Positions 1 to 6,803 of a DNA stretch of 11,877 bases are shown here, piece after piece. The notes beneath the pieces were generated by a model that saw nothing but the letters and a program-made list of their open reading frames with translations, did not search any database and had not been told where the DNA came from. Source of the DNA: UBA4312 sp002394635 (GTDB lineage Bacteria; Bacillota_I; Bacilli_A; Erysipelotrichales; Erysipelotrichaceae). The number at the start of each line of letters is the position of its first letter. Within the stretch, counting starts at the first letter, position 1. The position numbers were made by a program, and so were the translations under genes. The DNA lies in the NCBI GenBank assembly GCA_946539765.1, contig CAMNHO010000033.1, positions 1 to 11,877 on the forward strand. Reading direction: 5' to 3'.

Positions 1-101
1 GCCCTCTGATAGCTCAGCGCGCTCTGCGTACGGAATTCCGGCTTCCAGTCCGGATTATTAACAAACCATGTATTTATTATTTCTTTGATAAAGTGTTTCA
101 T
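1..101 (-). CDS. Hypothetical protein, N-terminal fragment (runs off window)
   Basis: A reading frame opens at the ATG at 101-99 and stays open for 33 codons to the window edge. It begins MKHFIKEIINTWFVNN and continues with a polar stretch rich in P, W, K, E and R. The start is supported by a strong Shine-Dalgarno AAGGAGG at 109-115, seven bases before the ATG, and by a promoter-like region further upstream (126-161). No signal peptide or membrane segment is visible in this part. I do not recognise the family from so short a piece. It follows the YcxB-like gene by 67 bases but probably has its own promoter. Existence of the gene is fairly likely; its function is unknown. Confidence 0.6.
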   Translation of the reverse strand, partial: MKHFIKEIINTWFVNNPDWKPEFRTQSALSYQR

Positions 102-125
102 CTGAATACCTCCTTGTTTATGGAG

Positions 126-161
126 AGTATAGATGGTTTATTTTAAATCAACTTTAAATCA
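126..161 (-). promoter_or_regulatory. Putative promoter with 11-bp-period direct repeat operator
   Basis: On the minus strand a -10-like TATACT lies at 131-126, 24 bases before the ATG at 101. There is no acceptable -35 hexamer. In its place are two direct copies of TGATTTAAA (161-153 and 150-142), whose 11-mers TGATTTAAAGT and TGATTTAAAAT differ at one base. The repeat period is 11 bp, one helical turn, and the second 9-mer ends 10 bases before the -10. This geometry is typical of sites bound by OmpR/PhoB-type response regulators that replace a poor -35. The regulator identity is inference. A/T-richness makes chance a real alternative. Confidence 0.4.
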
Positions 162-168
162 GTGCTTT

Positions 169-690
169 TTATTCAATGTTTTTGGCTTGTCTTCCTTTTT
201 TTGTGATAAAGGTTTTTAAGGCCTGTTTGTTTGAAGCGGAAAAGGAATCCCTTAAAAAAGGAACAATGCCGTCCTTTGCGACAAACACAATTAAATGCTC
301 TGTTCCTTCCACCCGGACAATTTCCTCATACGAATACTGTTTTCTGTTTTCATTTATGGTATATTCCAGACCATTGTCCGATGCACAGGCTTTGACATGC
401 ACATTCACGGTTCCATATATTCTTTGATACTGCCGCAGGGTTTTCTTTACATGACGGCTGACCGACAGATAATAATTATCAATCACAAGATATACCCCTA
501 CCACCAGCAACAATACAGCCAATGTCAGATGAAGACGCATACCAATCAGTATAGCTGCACAGACGAAAGTTACCATGCTGCAGACCATCTTCACTTGCAT
601 ATTTCTTTTTAAGCTGGCTTTGATATATTCCCGTACGTACACTTCTTTATTCTCATATTCACTGATAAATCTTTTTTCTGATTTCTTCAT
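169..690 (-). CDS. YcxB-like small membrane protein
   Basis: A 173-residue protein with a charged N-terminus (about 1-32), two hydrophobic segments (about 33-50 and 54-71), then a soluble domain to the end. This layout, two membrane helices followed by a beta-rich domain carrying an 'aromatic-EEI-V' motif (YSYEEIVRVEGT, 119-130) and a later IVPFLRDSF stretch, resembles the YcxB-like family of Firmicutes membrane proteins, whose function is not established. The ATG at 690 has the Shine-Dalgarno GAGG six bases upstream. The gene begins only 8 bases after the PRD regulator stop, so the two are probably co-transcribed. No clear terminator follows the stop. The family call is from layout and motif only. 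Confidence 0.6.
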   Translation of the reverse strand: MKKSEKRFISEYENKEVYVREYIKASLKRNMQVKMVCSMVTFVCAAILIGMRLHLTLAVLLLVVGVYLVIDNYYLSVSRHVKKTLRQYQRIYGTVNVHVKACASDNGLEYTINENRKQYSYEEIVRVEGTEHLIVFVAKDGIVPFLRDSFSASNKQALKTFITKKGRQAKNIE

Positions 691-698
691 TCATTTCC

Positions 699-2714
699 TC
701 ATATTAATCCTGTCACAAATTCATACATTTGACGTGGTGTATCCAAGGTATCCATATATTCCACAATTTCTTCATCGTGAAAGATATTGATCAATGTAAA
801 CACAAAGTCATTGATACTGTCTGAACTTAAGACACTGATTGCAGCAACGTATTTTACCCAGATGTTTCCAAACCGTACAGGCTGGCTGAGCCGTACCAGG
901 CTCATCGCATCATAGACTGCCCCGTCAGCCGGATCGGCATGGGGCATGATCGTATCCTGTGAAATGGCAATGTAGCTGTTTTCCTCGCCACCGTTTTTTT
1001 CAATCGTTGTGATCATGCTTTCGATATATGTCTGTTTGACAGCACCTGTCTGATATAAAAGCTGGCCGGCTTTTCGCACCACATCCCGCCAGTCTTTGGC
1101 ACAATAGTCCAACACAACACTTTCCGGCTTCAAATAGGAAGAAGAAACACTGTGCTTTTTTGCGGGCTTACGGATCCGGGCCTGCATTTGCCGAGTCTGG
1201 TTCTGCTGGTGTTTTTCATCAAGAATCTTCAAAGCCTCGATGCGTATATTGCGAATGTCTTCTTCGGATAAAACAGGACCATCAATATTCACATACGGAA
1301 TACCAAAAGACTTCACATCTTCACTGGAAATGATCAGATCGATCTGCTGATCCATCAAATCTTCTTTGTTAAGCCGATGGGCTGTATCCCCATCAATAAA
1401 TTCAATTAATTCTTTTAGGGATTCCAGTTTTCCGCGGATCAGCTGTTGAACGCCTCGTCCTAATTTAGTAACCAGCAAGACACGAACACGCTGTTTGACT
1501 TGGGTATCTACTTTCTGTTTTTCATACATCGCACCAAAATACATGACCAGAAACGCAATCTCGTCATCGTTAAATGGTTGATTGACATATCTTTCCAACG
1601 GCTTCATTTCTTCTTTGACCACAGAAAAGATTTCCGGGTATTTATCTTTGATATTCTGTGTAAAAGGATTATGTAACACCTCATGGTTCCGCGTACGATA
1701 TACAGCTGATTTCATATGATCCACCAATACATCGTATAAGTGATTATCCAGATAAAAATTCAACTGAAACCGATTGGTTATCTGGAAGATAGCTTCCCCG
1801 ATCAATACCGGCATGGCAATTTCCGATAGATTTTTCGTATAGCTGTATACATAACTCTTTTCTCGAAACCGTTGGATCATATTTTTTATTTCCGCTTCCG
1901 GTACTTCAATATCCCATTCCTTTTGGATCTGCATGGCAATTCCTTGGCTCAGCCTGTATTTTGAGCTCTTCAGAATATCCTTTGCATACGTATCTTCAAT
2001 GACTCTTCCTTTCTTCAGACGAGAGATCATGATCAAGTATTCATACACCGTTTCACTGAAGGAGAAATCGGAAAGGATATATCCGCATTCCTTCTCTACC
2101 TGATCGACAATATCTGAAAGTTTTGGCAAAATATCTTCACTAATGATCTCTCTGATCAGAAAATGCCAGTATGTGTCATATTCCACATACATGGAATGGT
2201 TAAAATTCAGCTCCAGTAAATGCAGAATTTCAGCACGGATCGTTCGTTCTTTCTGGTCTACGATATATCCTTTACTGATACGGGAAACTAACTGGATCTG
2301 TCGACTGTCAAAATACTTCTTGATTTCATTGACATCCATTAAGATCGTTGAACGGCTTGTCTGCAGATGCTCCGACAGTTCATTGGCCGTCACATATGTC
2401 GTGCTGTTTAACAGGATCATAGCGATAATGGTACGTCTTTCATCTTTTGTCAGACGATACGTATAAAAATTGTTGTGGATCAGAAAATATTGTAGATCTT
2501 TGGATATACTTTCATACTCATTGGAAAAACGGACACAATTCTCATGATCAATGATCAGAATAGGTAAATTATGGACACGCAGGTCCTCATTCAATTCATA
2601 GATCAAATGCTGCGTATTTCTAAGTGTCGTATGCAGGAGCAAAGATAGAGCTTCCATGCTCATCTCTTTTTCTTTCATCAGCTTCTTTATGATGATATTG
2701 CCACGATAATCCAT
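699..2714 (-). CDS. BglG/MtlR-type PRD transcriptional regulator (HTH-PRD-PRD-IIB-IIA)
   Basis: A 671-residue regulator with the usual length and order of PTS-controlled activators. An N-terminal winged helix-turn-helix (about 1-60) is followed by a second HTH/Mga-like region (about 85-150, with TANELSEHLQTSRSTILMD at 109-127). Then come PRD1 (about 195-300), PRD2 (about 305-400), a IIB-like domain (about 408-490) and a fructose/mannitol-type IIA domain (about 530-671). IIA keeps its phosphorylatable His (IMPHAD, H592) and PRD2 keeps H333 (LVDHMKSAVYR). PRD1 has Tyr where the conserved His is expected (ETVYEYLIMISR, Y224), the second PRD2 His position is Tyr (Y392), and the IIB loop reads VTKLGRG with Thr416 instead of Cys. 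The start is backed by GAGGTG upstream. The gene lies just downstream of the PTS operon, which it most likely activates. It is probably a DNA-binding activator rather than an RNA antiterminator because of its HTH domains. Confidence 0.88.
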   Translation of the reverse strand: MDYRGNIIIKKLMKEKEMSMEALSLLLHTTLRNTQHLIYELNEDLRVHNLPILIIDHENCVRFSNEYESISKDLQYFLIHNNFYTYRLTKDERRTIIAMILLNSTTYVTANELSEHLQTSRSTILMDVNEIKKYFDSRQIQLVSRISKGYIVDQKERTIRAEILHLLELNFNHSMYVEYDTYWHFLIREIISEDILPKLSDIVDQVEKECGYILSDFSFSETVYEYLIMISRLKKGRVIEDTYAKDILKSSKYRLSQGIAMQIQKEWDIEVPEAEIKNMIQRFREKSYVYSYTKNLSEIAMPVLIGEAIFQITNRFQLNFYLDNHLYDVLVDHMKSAVYRTRNHEVLHNPFTQNIKDKYPEIFSVVKEEMKPLERYVNQPFNDDEIAFLVMYFGAMYEKQKVDTQVKQRVRVLLVTKLGRGVQQLIRGKLESLKELIEFIDGDTAHRLNKEDLMDQQIDLIISSEDVKSFGIPYVNIDGPVLSEEDIRNIRIEALKILDEKHQQNQTRQMQARIRKPAKKHSVSSSYLKPESVVLDYCAKDWRDVVRKAGQLLYQTGAVKQTYIESMITTIEKNGGEENSYIAISQDTIMPHADPADGAVYDAMSLVRLSQPVRFGNIWVKYVAAISVLSSDSINDFVFTLINIFHDEEIVEYMDTLDTPRQMYEFVTGLI

Positions 2715-2741
2715 ATAGACACCTCTGTTATGTATATTTTT

Positions 2742-2750
2742 ATTATATCA
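2742..2750 (-). promoter_or_regulatory. Extended -10 promoter of the PRD regulator
   Basis: The minus strand reads TGATATAAT at 2750-2742: a consensus TATAAT preceded by TG and one base, an extended -10. It lies 27 bases before the regulator ATG at 2714. No good -35 is present (TAAAAG at 17 bp spacing), which fits an extended -10 promoter. The -35 position falls inside the hairpin at 2754-2783. Confidence 0.55.
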
Positions 2751-2753
2751 AAC

Positions 2754-2783
2754 GACTGGCTTTCCTTTTATGGAAGGCCAGTC
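2754..2783 (-). terminator. Hairpin after the PTS operon, overlapping the regulator promoter
   Basis: Inverted repeat with 12-base arms (2754-2765 and 2772-2783) around a 6-base loop. In the minus-strand transcript 11 of 12 positions pair and one is an A-C mismatch; in a plus-strand transcript that pair is G-U, so the hairpin is slightly better there. It sits 43 bases after the dehydrogenase stop. The following tract is poor (GTTTGATATAAT), so termination may be inefficient. Because it covers the -35 zone of the regulator promoter, it could instead be, or also be, an operator. Confidence 0.5.
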
Positions 2784-2826
2784 ATTTCTAAAAATATGTT
2801 AAATTAGGTCCTTTTGATCCGTTATT

Positions 2827-3888
2827 TTATTTTTTCAGGTCTTCCTTGGTCCCATTCGGCAGAATGACATATTTTATCCCCTCCTGCCGACCGATGCTTT
2901 CGAGTGCATCGATGGTTTTTTCCAGCGGATAATAACCACTGATGTACTTACTTCCATCGATCTGTCCGCTGGACAGTAAACGCAGCGCCCACTGTACGTG
3001 GTATGGAGTATGATGATACACCCCTTTTAATGTAATCTCGCTATAGTGAAACTTCTTACAGTCAAAGGTCACCTTGGATCCGGCTTTGGTTCCACCGAAG
3101 CATAATACGGTCGCTCCTGGTCTTGCCATGTCAAATGCGTTTTCCCATGCTTCCGGGAAACCTGTCGCTTCAACAACGATTTGTGGTCCTTTTCCTTCCG
3201 TCAGCGCTTTTACCTGCTCAATATAGTCTTCAGCACCGGCATTGACGGTCGCAAAGGCACCGAATTTTTTAGATAATCCCAAACGGTAATCACTCAAATC
3301 AGCTGCAATAACACGGCATCCATGCAGGTTTAATAGATCCATGAACATCAGACCGATCGGACCGGCCCCAATGACAACAACATAGTCTCCGACTTTTGCC
3401 GGAATGGAATCAAATCCATGTACGGCACAAGCCAGCGGTTCCAGTAAAGCGGCATATTCATAAGGCAGATTTTCCGGAATCTTATAAAAATTGTATTTCA
3501 ATAAACGTTCCGGAACAGCAACATATTCACTGAAAGCTCCGTTCAGATATTCCAGGTTATCACATAAGCTGTACTGTTTATTTTTACAATGCTCACATTC
3601 ATAACAAGGTGCTGTATTGGCTCCCACGACACGGTCGCCCACCTTGAATTTGGTGACATTTTTTCCTACAGCGACAACATCGCTGGCAAATTCATGCCCA
3701 AATGTAGATGGTGTGTGCTGAATAATTGTCGGATGCCCACGGCGATATGTTTTCAAATCTGTCCCGCAAGTTAACGCAGCGCGGACCTTAACCAATATTT
3801 CACTATCGCCTATGGTTGGAACATCAGTTTCTTCAAAACGTACATCTCCCGGCGCATAGAACATCTGTGCTTTCATCTTTTTCTGCAT
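2827..3888 (-). CDS. Zinc-dependent MDR dehydrogenase (polyol or sugar-phosphate dehydrogenase)
   Basis: A 353-residue medium-chain dehydrogenase of the sorbitol/threonine/galactitol-phosphate dehydrogenase group. Counting from the start chosen here, catalytic-zinc ligands are C41 (LTCGTD), H65-E66 (FGHEF) and probably E150 (ALLEPLACAVHG). The structural-zinc lobe has four cysteines, C95, C98, C101 and C109 (CYECEHCKNKQYSLC). The Rossmann loop GAGPIG is at 174-179, and D197 at the end of the next strand suggests NAD(H) rather than NADP(H). It is the last gene of the PTS operon and probably oxidises the sugar or polyol phosphate delivered by the PTS, as arabitol-phosphate and galactitol-phosphate dehydrogenases do. 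An ATG at 3894 would leave only 2 bases after the Shine-Dalgarno, so the ATG at 3888 (spacing 8) is preferred. The substrate cannot be assigned. Confidence 0.87.
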   Translation of the reverse strand: MQKKMKAQMFYAPGDVRFEETDVPTIGDSEILVKVRAALTCGTDLKTYRRGHPTIIQHTPSTFGHEFASDVVAVGKNVTKFKVGDRVVGANTAPCYECEHCKNKQYSLCDNLEYLNGAFSEYVAVPERLLKYNFYKIPENLPYEYAALLEPLACAVHGFDSIPAKVGDYVVVIGAGPIGLMFMDLLNLHGCRVIAADLSDYRLGLSKKFGAFATVNAGAEDYIEQVKALTEGKGPQIVVEATGFPEAWENAFDMARPGATVLCFGGTKAGSKVTFDCKKFHYSEITLKGVYHHTPYHVQWALRLLSSGQIDGSKYISGYYPLEKTIDALESIGRQEGIKYVILPNGTKEDLKK

Positions 3889-3896
3889 TTTCATTT

Positions 3897-3902
3897 CCTC
3901 CT
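3897..3902 (-). promoter_or_regulatory. Shine-Dalgarno deciding the dehydrogenase start
   Basis: The minus strand reads TAGGAGG, in which the TAG is the stop of the aldolase gene. AGGAGG is 8 bases from the ATG at 3888 but only 2 from the ATG at 3894, favouring the downstream start. Overlap of stop codon and Shine-Dalgarno suggests translational coupling. Confidence 0.7.
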
Positions 3903-4554
3903 ATTGTTGTCCGTAATTCTTCTCTGTATCTTTACGCATGAATTCAGCCACCTGATCTTCCAGAATGTTTACATTTCCCATCTGGAAGGCATAATAGGCT
4001 ACCTTTGCACTTTCTTCCAGTACAATGGCATCCTTTAATGCCTTATCGATATTATCATCGACACAGATGGCTCCATGATTTCCCATCAATACCGCTTTAT
4101 CCTTATCCCCTAGTGCATCACTGGTGACTTCTGCCAGTTCCGAAGATCCAGGCATACAGAACCTGGCTAACTTGACCTGGCCACCGACAAGGTCTGCGGC
4201 TTCCGATGTAATACAAGGCATTCCTTCAATATCTCGACACGCCCAGGCTGTACAGAAGGTGGAGTGGGTATGCACAATGCCGTTTACATCCTTTCTTTTT
4301 CGATAGATTGCCGTATGCATCGGCAATTCAATGGAAGGTCTTCTTTCTCCATCCACGATCTGATTGTTTTCATCCACAACAACGATATCCGATGGGTGCA
4401 GCGTTTCATATGGCATACCACTTGGTGTAATACAGATATATGCGGTTTCCGGATCTCTTAAACTGAAATTTCCGAACGTTAATGGAATCAGTTTCAAACG
4501 CTGGATCGTTAACGCAATTTCAATAACTTTCTTTCTTTCTTGTTCTAATAACAT
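3901..4554 (-). CDS. Class II aldolase/epimerase (FucA/AraD family)
   Basis: A 217-residue protein of the usual length for L-fuculose-1-phosphate aldolase and L-ribulose-5-phosphate 4-epimerase relatives. Expected zinc-site residues are present: the pair H95 and H97 (VHTHSTFCTAW), the third ligand H160 (GNHGAIC), and the catalytic-type acid E76 (PSIELPMH). The phosphate-binding region GNFSLRD (28-34) and the ITPSGMPYE stretch (42-50) also match the family. It would use Zn2+ to cleave a ketose 1-phosphate to dihydroxyacetone phosphate and an aldehyde, or to epimerise a pentulose 5-phosphate. Sequence alone does not separate these. It lies between the PTS IIC and dehydrogenase genes, 14 bases after the IIC stop, with AAAGGA upstream of the ATG. 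Confidence 0.87.
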   Translation of the reverse strand: MLLEQERKKVIEIALTIQRLKLIPLTFGNFSLRDPETAYICITPSGMPYETLHPSDIVVVDENNQIVDGERRPSIELPMHTAIYRKRKDVNGIVHTHSTFCTAWACRDIEGMPCITSEAADLVGGQVKLARFCMPGSSELAEVTSDALGDKDKAVLMGNHGAICVDDNIDKALKDAIVLEESAKVAYYAFQMGNVNILEDQVAEFMRKDTEKNYGQQ

Positions 4555-4568
4555 AAATGGATCCTTTC

Positions 4569-5828
4569 TTATACAAGTCCGCCAAACAGAGACAGAATCT
4601 TAGCAATGATATATGGCACCAGATGTGCTCCGATATCCAAGGAGGATACATAGGTAGCTCCTTCCGGGAAGGCAAAGTTTACGGATTTTGCGATGGCTGT
4701 AACCGTTGGTGCCAGATCAGTTGCGATATACAGAATACAGATCATCATCAATGTTCCCGAAATCAAAGCACGGACAAGGTTTCCTTTACTGGCAACAACC
4801 GGCCAGATCATAAAGAATGGAATGGTAGAAAAGTCAACTAACGGCATGACCTTATTTCCAGGAAGGATCAGACTCAACAATAAAGTAATCGGAATCATGA
4901 TCAAGGCACTGGAGATAACCATCGGTGAGCCTGTCGCAATGGCAGCATCCATCCCAATGTATACTTCTTTTCCAGGAAATCGCTTATTCATAAATTCTTT
5001 GGCATCTTCACTTAACGGCATCAAGCCTTCCATCAAGATAGAAACCATTCGTGGCAGGATAAACATAACTGCCGCCATATTCACAGCCAGAGCCACAACA
5101 CCGGCAATATCAAGACCGGCTAACAACCCGATCCCGGCTCCCAGGATCACACCTAGGATCATTGGTTCGCCTAAGAATCCCAGCTTATCGGCAATGGTAT
5201 CTCCGTTGAAATTGAGTTTGTTTAAACCTGGGATCTTATCGTAAACTTTATCCAAAAGGATGAAGACCGGTGCCCAGCTGACTGTTTCTGTATGTGGTAA
5301 AGAAACACCCGGTAATCCGAAATAATCCTGTACAAGCGGTGCTGTCATATCAGCAAACTTCATAATAACAACGAAGGTAATACCGGAAGCAATCACGCCT
5401 AGAATCATGCTTCCTGTCATAAACTGAACCAAAGAACCGGTCAAAATAAAGTGCCAGTAATTCCAGATATCGATGTTTAACGTTTTTGTCAGATTCAACG
5501 CCAGCATCACGATATTCAATACAAAGCATGTAATAAACACAAATGGTACGATATTGGTCGCAAAGGCAATGGATGAACTCACCGGCCATCCAACATCCAT
5601 GACTTCCAAGGATAATCCAAAGCGAGTTATCATCGCCTGTGTAGCTGGTGTAATATATTGTCCCATCAGACCGACAACCAGATTGATTCCGATAAAACCG
5701 ATACCGATCGTCAAACCGGCACGGAACGCTTTTGAAAATTTCTGACCAAGGATCATCCCCAGAATTGTGATGATGATCGGCATCACAACGGATGCACCCA
5801 TTCCTAAAATATAATTCAGTACTCCCAT
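4569..5828 (-). CDS. PTS system galactitol-type IIC permease
   Basis: A 419-residue, very hydrophobic protein with many membrane segments, matching the GatC-type (galactitol family) IIC permease in length and motifs. It begins MGVLNYILGMGASVVMP. A hydrophilic loop with LPGVSLPHTETVSW lies near residues 173-186, and the conserved LGFLGEPMILG motif near 216-226. It forms the transmembrane channel that takes up the sugar while IIB phosphorylates it. The start is supported by AAAGGA upstream, 11 bases after the IIB stop. The galactitol family also includes permeases for pentitols and other sugars, so the family name should not be read as the substrate. Confidence 0.9.
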   Translation of the reverse strand: MGVLNYILGMGASVVMPIIITILGMILGQKFSKAFRAGLTIGIGFIGINLVVGLMGQYITPATQAMITRFGLSLEVMDVGWPVSSSIAFATNIVPFVFITCFVLNIVMLALNLTKTLNIDIWNYWHFILTGSLVQFMTGSMILGVIASGITFVVIMKFADMTAPLVQDYFGLPGVSLPHTETVSWAPVFILLDKVYDKIPGLNKLNFNGDTIADKLGFLGEPMILGVILGAGIGLLAGLDIAGVVALAVNMAAVMFILPRMVSILMEGLMPLSEDAKEFMNKRFPGKEVYIGMDAAIATGSPMVISSALIMIPITLLLSLILPGNKVMPLVDFSTIPFFMIWPVVASKGNLVRALISGTLMMICILYIATDLAPTVTAIAKSVNFAFPEGATYVSSLDIGAHLVPYIIAKILSLFGGLV

Positions 5829-5839
5829 GATATTCCTTT

Positions 5840-6148
5840 CTACTTATCTAATGACTTTAAGTAATCCGCGATTTCATCCGCTAGTTGTTCAGCACCAATG
5901 CCTGTAATAAACTGCAAGGCACGGAATGTTTTGATACCTCCCAGCTTATTCACCGGAATTTCTGCCGTATGGATGATGCAGTCCGGATGAATGATGCTGG
6001 CCTTTCCTACGATTTCAATCGCCTTACATTCAATGACATCCACCTTTTCAATACCTCTGGCTTGTAATAATGTTTTGCACTTGTTGGCCGCTACGGTTGA
6101 TGTAGCGACACCGGTTCCACATGCGGATAAGATTTTGTAAGATTTCAT
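5840..6148 (-). CDS. PTS system galactitol-type IIB component
   Basis: A 102-residue soluble protein of GatB type. The phosphocysteine loop is at the N-terminus (ILSACGTGVATST, with C10 as the phosphorylated residue). The rest shows the alternating beta-alpha pattern of IIB domains and ends in a charged helix (ADEIADYLKSLDK). It takes phosphate from IIA and passes it to the sugar in the IIC channel. Its ATG is one base past the IIA stop, with an AAAGGAGAA Shine-Dalgarno inside the end of the IIA gene, so translation is probably coupled. Confidence 0.92.
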   Translation of the reverse strand: MKSYKILSACGTGVATSTVAANKCKTLLQARGIEKVDVIECKAIEIVGKASIIHPDCIIHTAEIPVNKLGGIKTFRALQFITGIGAEQLADEIADYLKSLDK

Positions 6149-6149
6149 T

Positions 6150-6617
6150 TTAATTCTCCTTTTCTTTCACAATGTGCATGATCTCTTCTTTTGTTTTTGC
6201 GTTTACAATCCGTTTTAACACTTCCTGGTCCTGGATCAGCAGAATCGCATTCTGAAGAAAGTCCATATAATTGGCTCCACTGACCGCCAGCATGATGATA
6301 AATCTCACAGGAACCATCTGATGATCTTCGATATTGGATGCCATCTGATGAAATTCCACCGGATTTTTTAAGACAGCCAAAGCCAAGGCGGTAGCATTGA
6401 CATGGTTCTGATCTGTGTGTGGAATAGCCACGCCGACGCCATTCACATCCAAGCCTGTCGGAAACACTTTTTCTCTTTCCTTCAATGCCGGTACAAAGCT
6501 TTCTTTTGTATAATTCAGCTCTGTCAGTTTTCCTCCTAAAATATGAAATACTTCCTCTCTTGTCTGTACGTCTAAATCCATGAAGATCAGCTCTTCTTTG
6601 ATATTCTCGCTGAGCAT
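6150..6617 (-). CDS. PTS system IIA component (fructose/galactitol type)
   Basis: A 155-residue IIA protein of the fructose/mannitol/galactitol superfamily. The phosphohistidine is H67 in GVGVAIPHTDQ, the typical 'PH(T/A)' motif, and a second characteristic segment is PVRFIIMLAVSG (102-113). It accepts phosphate from HPr and donates it to the IIB protein, and may also act on the PRD regulator encoded downstream. It is the first gene of the operon. Its ATG has AGGAGG seven bases upstream and a TATAAT box 27 bases upstream. Confidence 0.92.
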   Translation of the reverse strand: MLSENIKEELIFMDLDVQTREEVFHILGGKLTELNYTKESFVPALKEREKVFPTGLDVNGVGVAIPHTDQNHVNATALALAVLKNPVEFHQMASNIEDHQMVPVRFIIMLAVSGANYMDFLQNAILLIQDQEVLKRIVNAKTKEEIMHIVKEKEN

Positions 6618-6644
6618 CCAGACACCTCCTCTTAACTTGATTTC

Positions 6645-6677
6645 ATTATATTTTTGGAAAGGAGAACCATAAAGTTC
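6645..6677 (-). promoter_or_regulatory. PTS operon promoter with candidate activator site
   Basis: A consensus TATAAT lies at 6650-6645, 27 bases before the IIA start. The -35 region at 17 bp spacing (TTTATG, 6673-6668) is poor. Exactly over it is a small inverted repeat, GAAC-N6-GTTC (6677-6664). A strong -10 with a weak -35 is what an activator-dependent promoter looks like, and the PRD regulator is the natural candidate. The operator assignment is inference: four-base arms are short. Confidence 0.5.
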
Positions 6678-6688
6678 AAAACAAAGTC

Positions 6689-6723
6689 AAAAAAAATGCG
6701 CACAATTGAACTAACAATTGTGC
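6689..6723 (-). terminator. Intrinsic terminator, second in tandem
   Basis: A perfect 9-bp stem GCACAATTG/CAATTGTGC (6723-6715 and 6708-6700 on the minus strand) with a 6-base loop. It is followed after three bases by eight T residues (6696-6689). It lies between the HAD terminator and the PTS promoter, so it probably acts as a backup stop insulating the PTS operon from upstream transcription. The three-base gap before the T tract may reduce efficiency. Confidence 0.65.
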
Positions 6724-6768
6724 TTACTGTCTAAATACTTCAAGCCCTGATAAAATCCTATAACAGAC

Positions 6769-6791
6769 AAAAAGCGAGGTATTGCCTCGCT
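6769..6791 (-). terminator. Intrinsic terminator of the HAD gene pair
   Basis: Minus-strand stem AGCGAGG/CCTCGCT (6791-6785 and 6779-6773), 7 bp and GC-rich, with a 5-base loop and a run of T residues after it. It starts 13 bases past the stop codon of the second HAD gene. Confidence 0.75.
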
Positions 6792-6803
6792 GAAATGTTT
6801 CCT

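Noticed and set aside
2715..2741. Shared GAGGTGTCT and identical 27-base TATAAT-to-ATG spacing in the PTS and regulator leaders
   Set aside because: GAGGTG is simply the Shine-Dalgarno extension complementary to 16S rRNA, leaving only three further matching bases. The rest of the leaders do not match.
4693..5244. Long plus-strand open frame (183 codons) opposite the PTS IIC gene
   Set aside because: It is antisense to a clearly conserved permease, has low-complexity composition typical of a shadow frame, and lacks a convincing ribosome binding site or domain.
6618..6803. Possible riboswitch, T-box or RNA antiterminator upstream of the PTS operon
   Set aside because: The hairpins lie upstream of the best promoter, not in the 5' leader, and no second mutually exclusive stem resembling a BglG-type antiterminator was found. 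The regulator has DNA-binding HTH domains.
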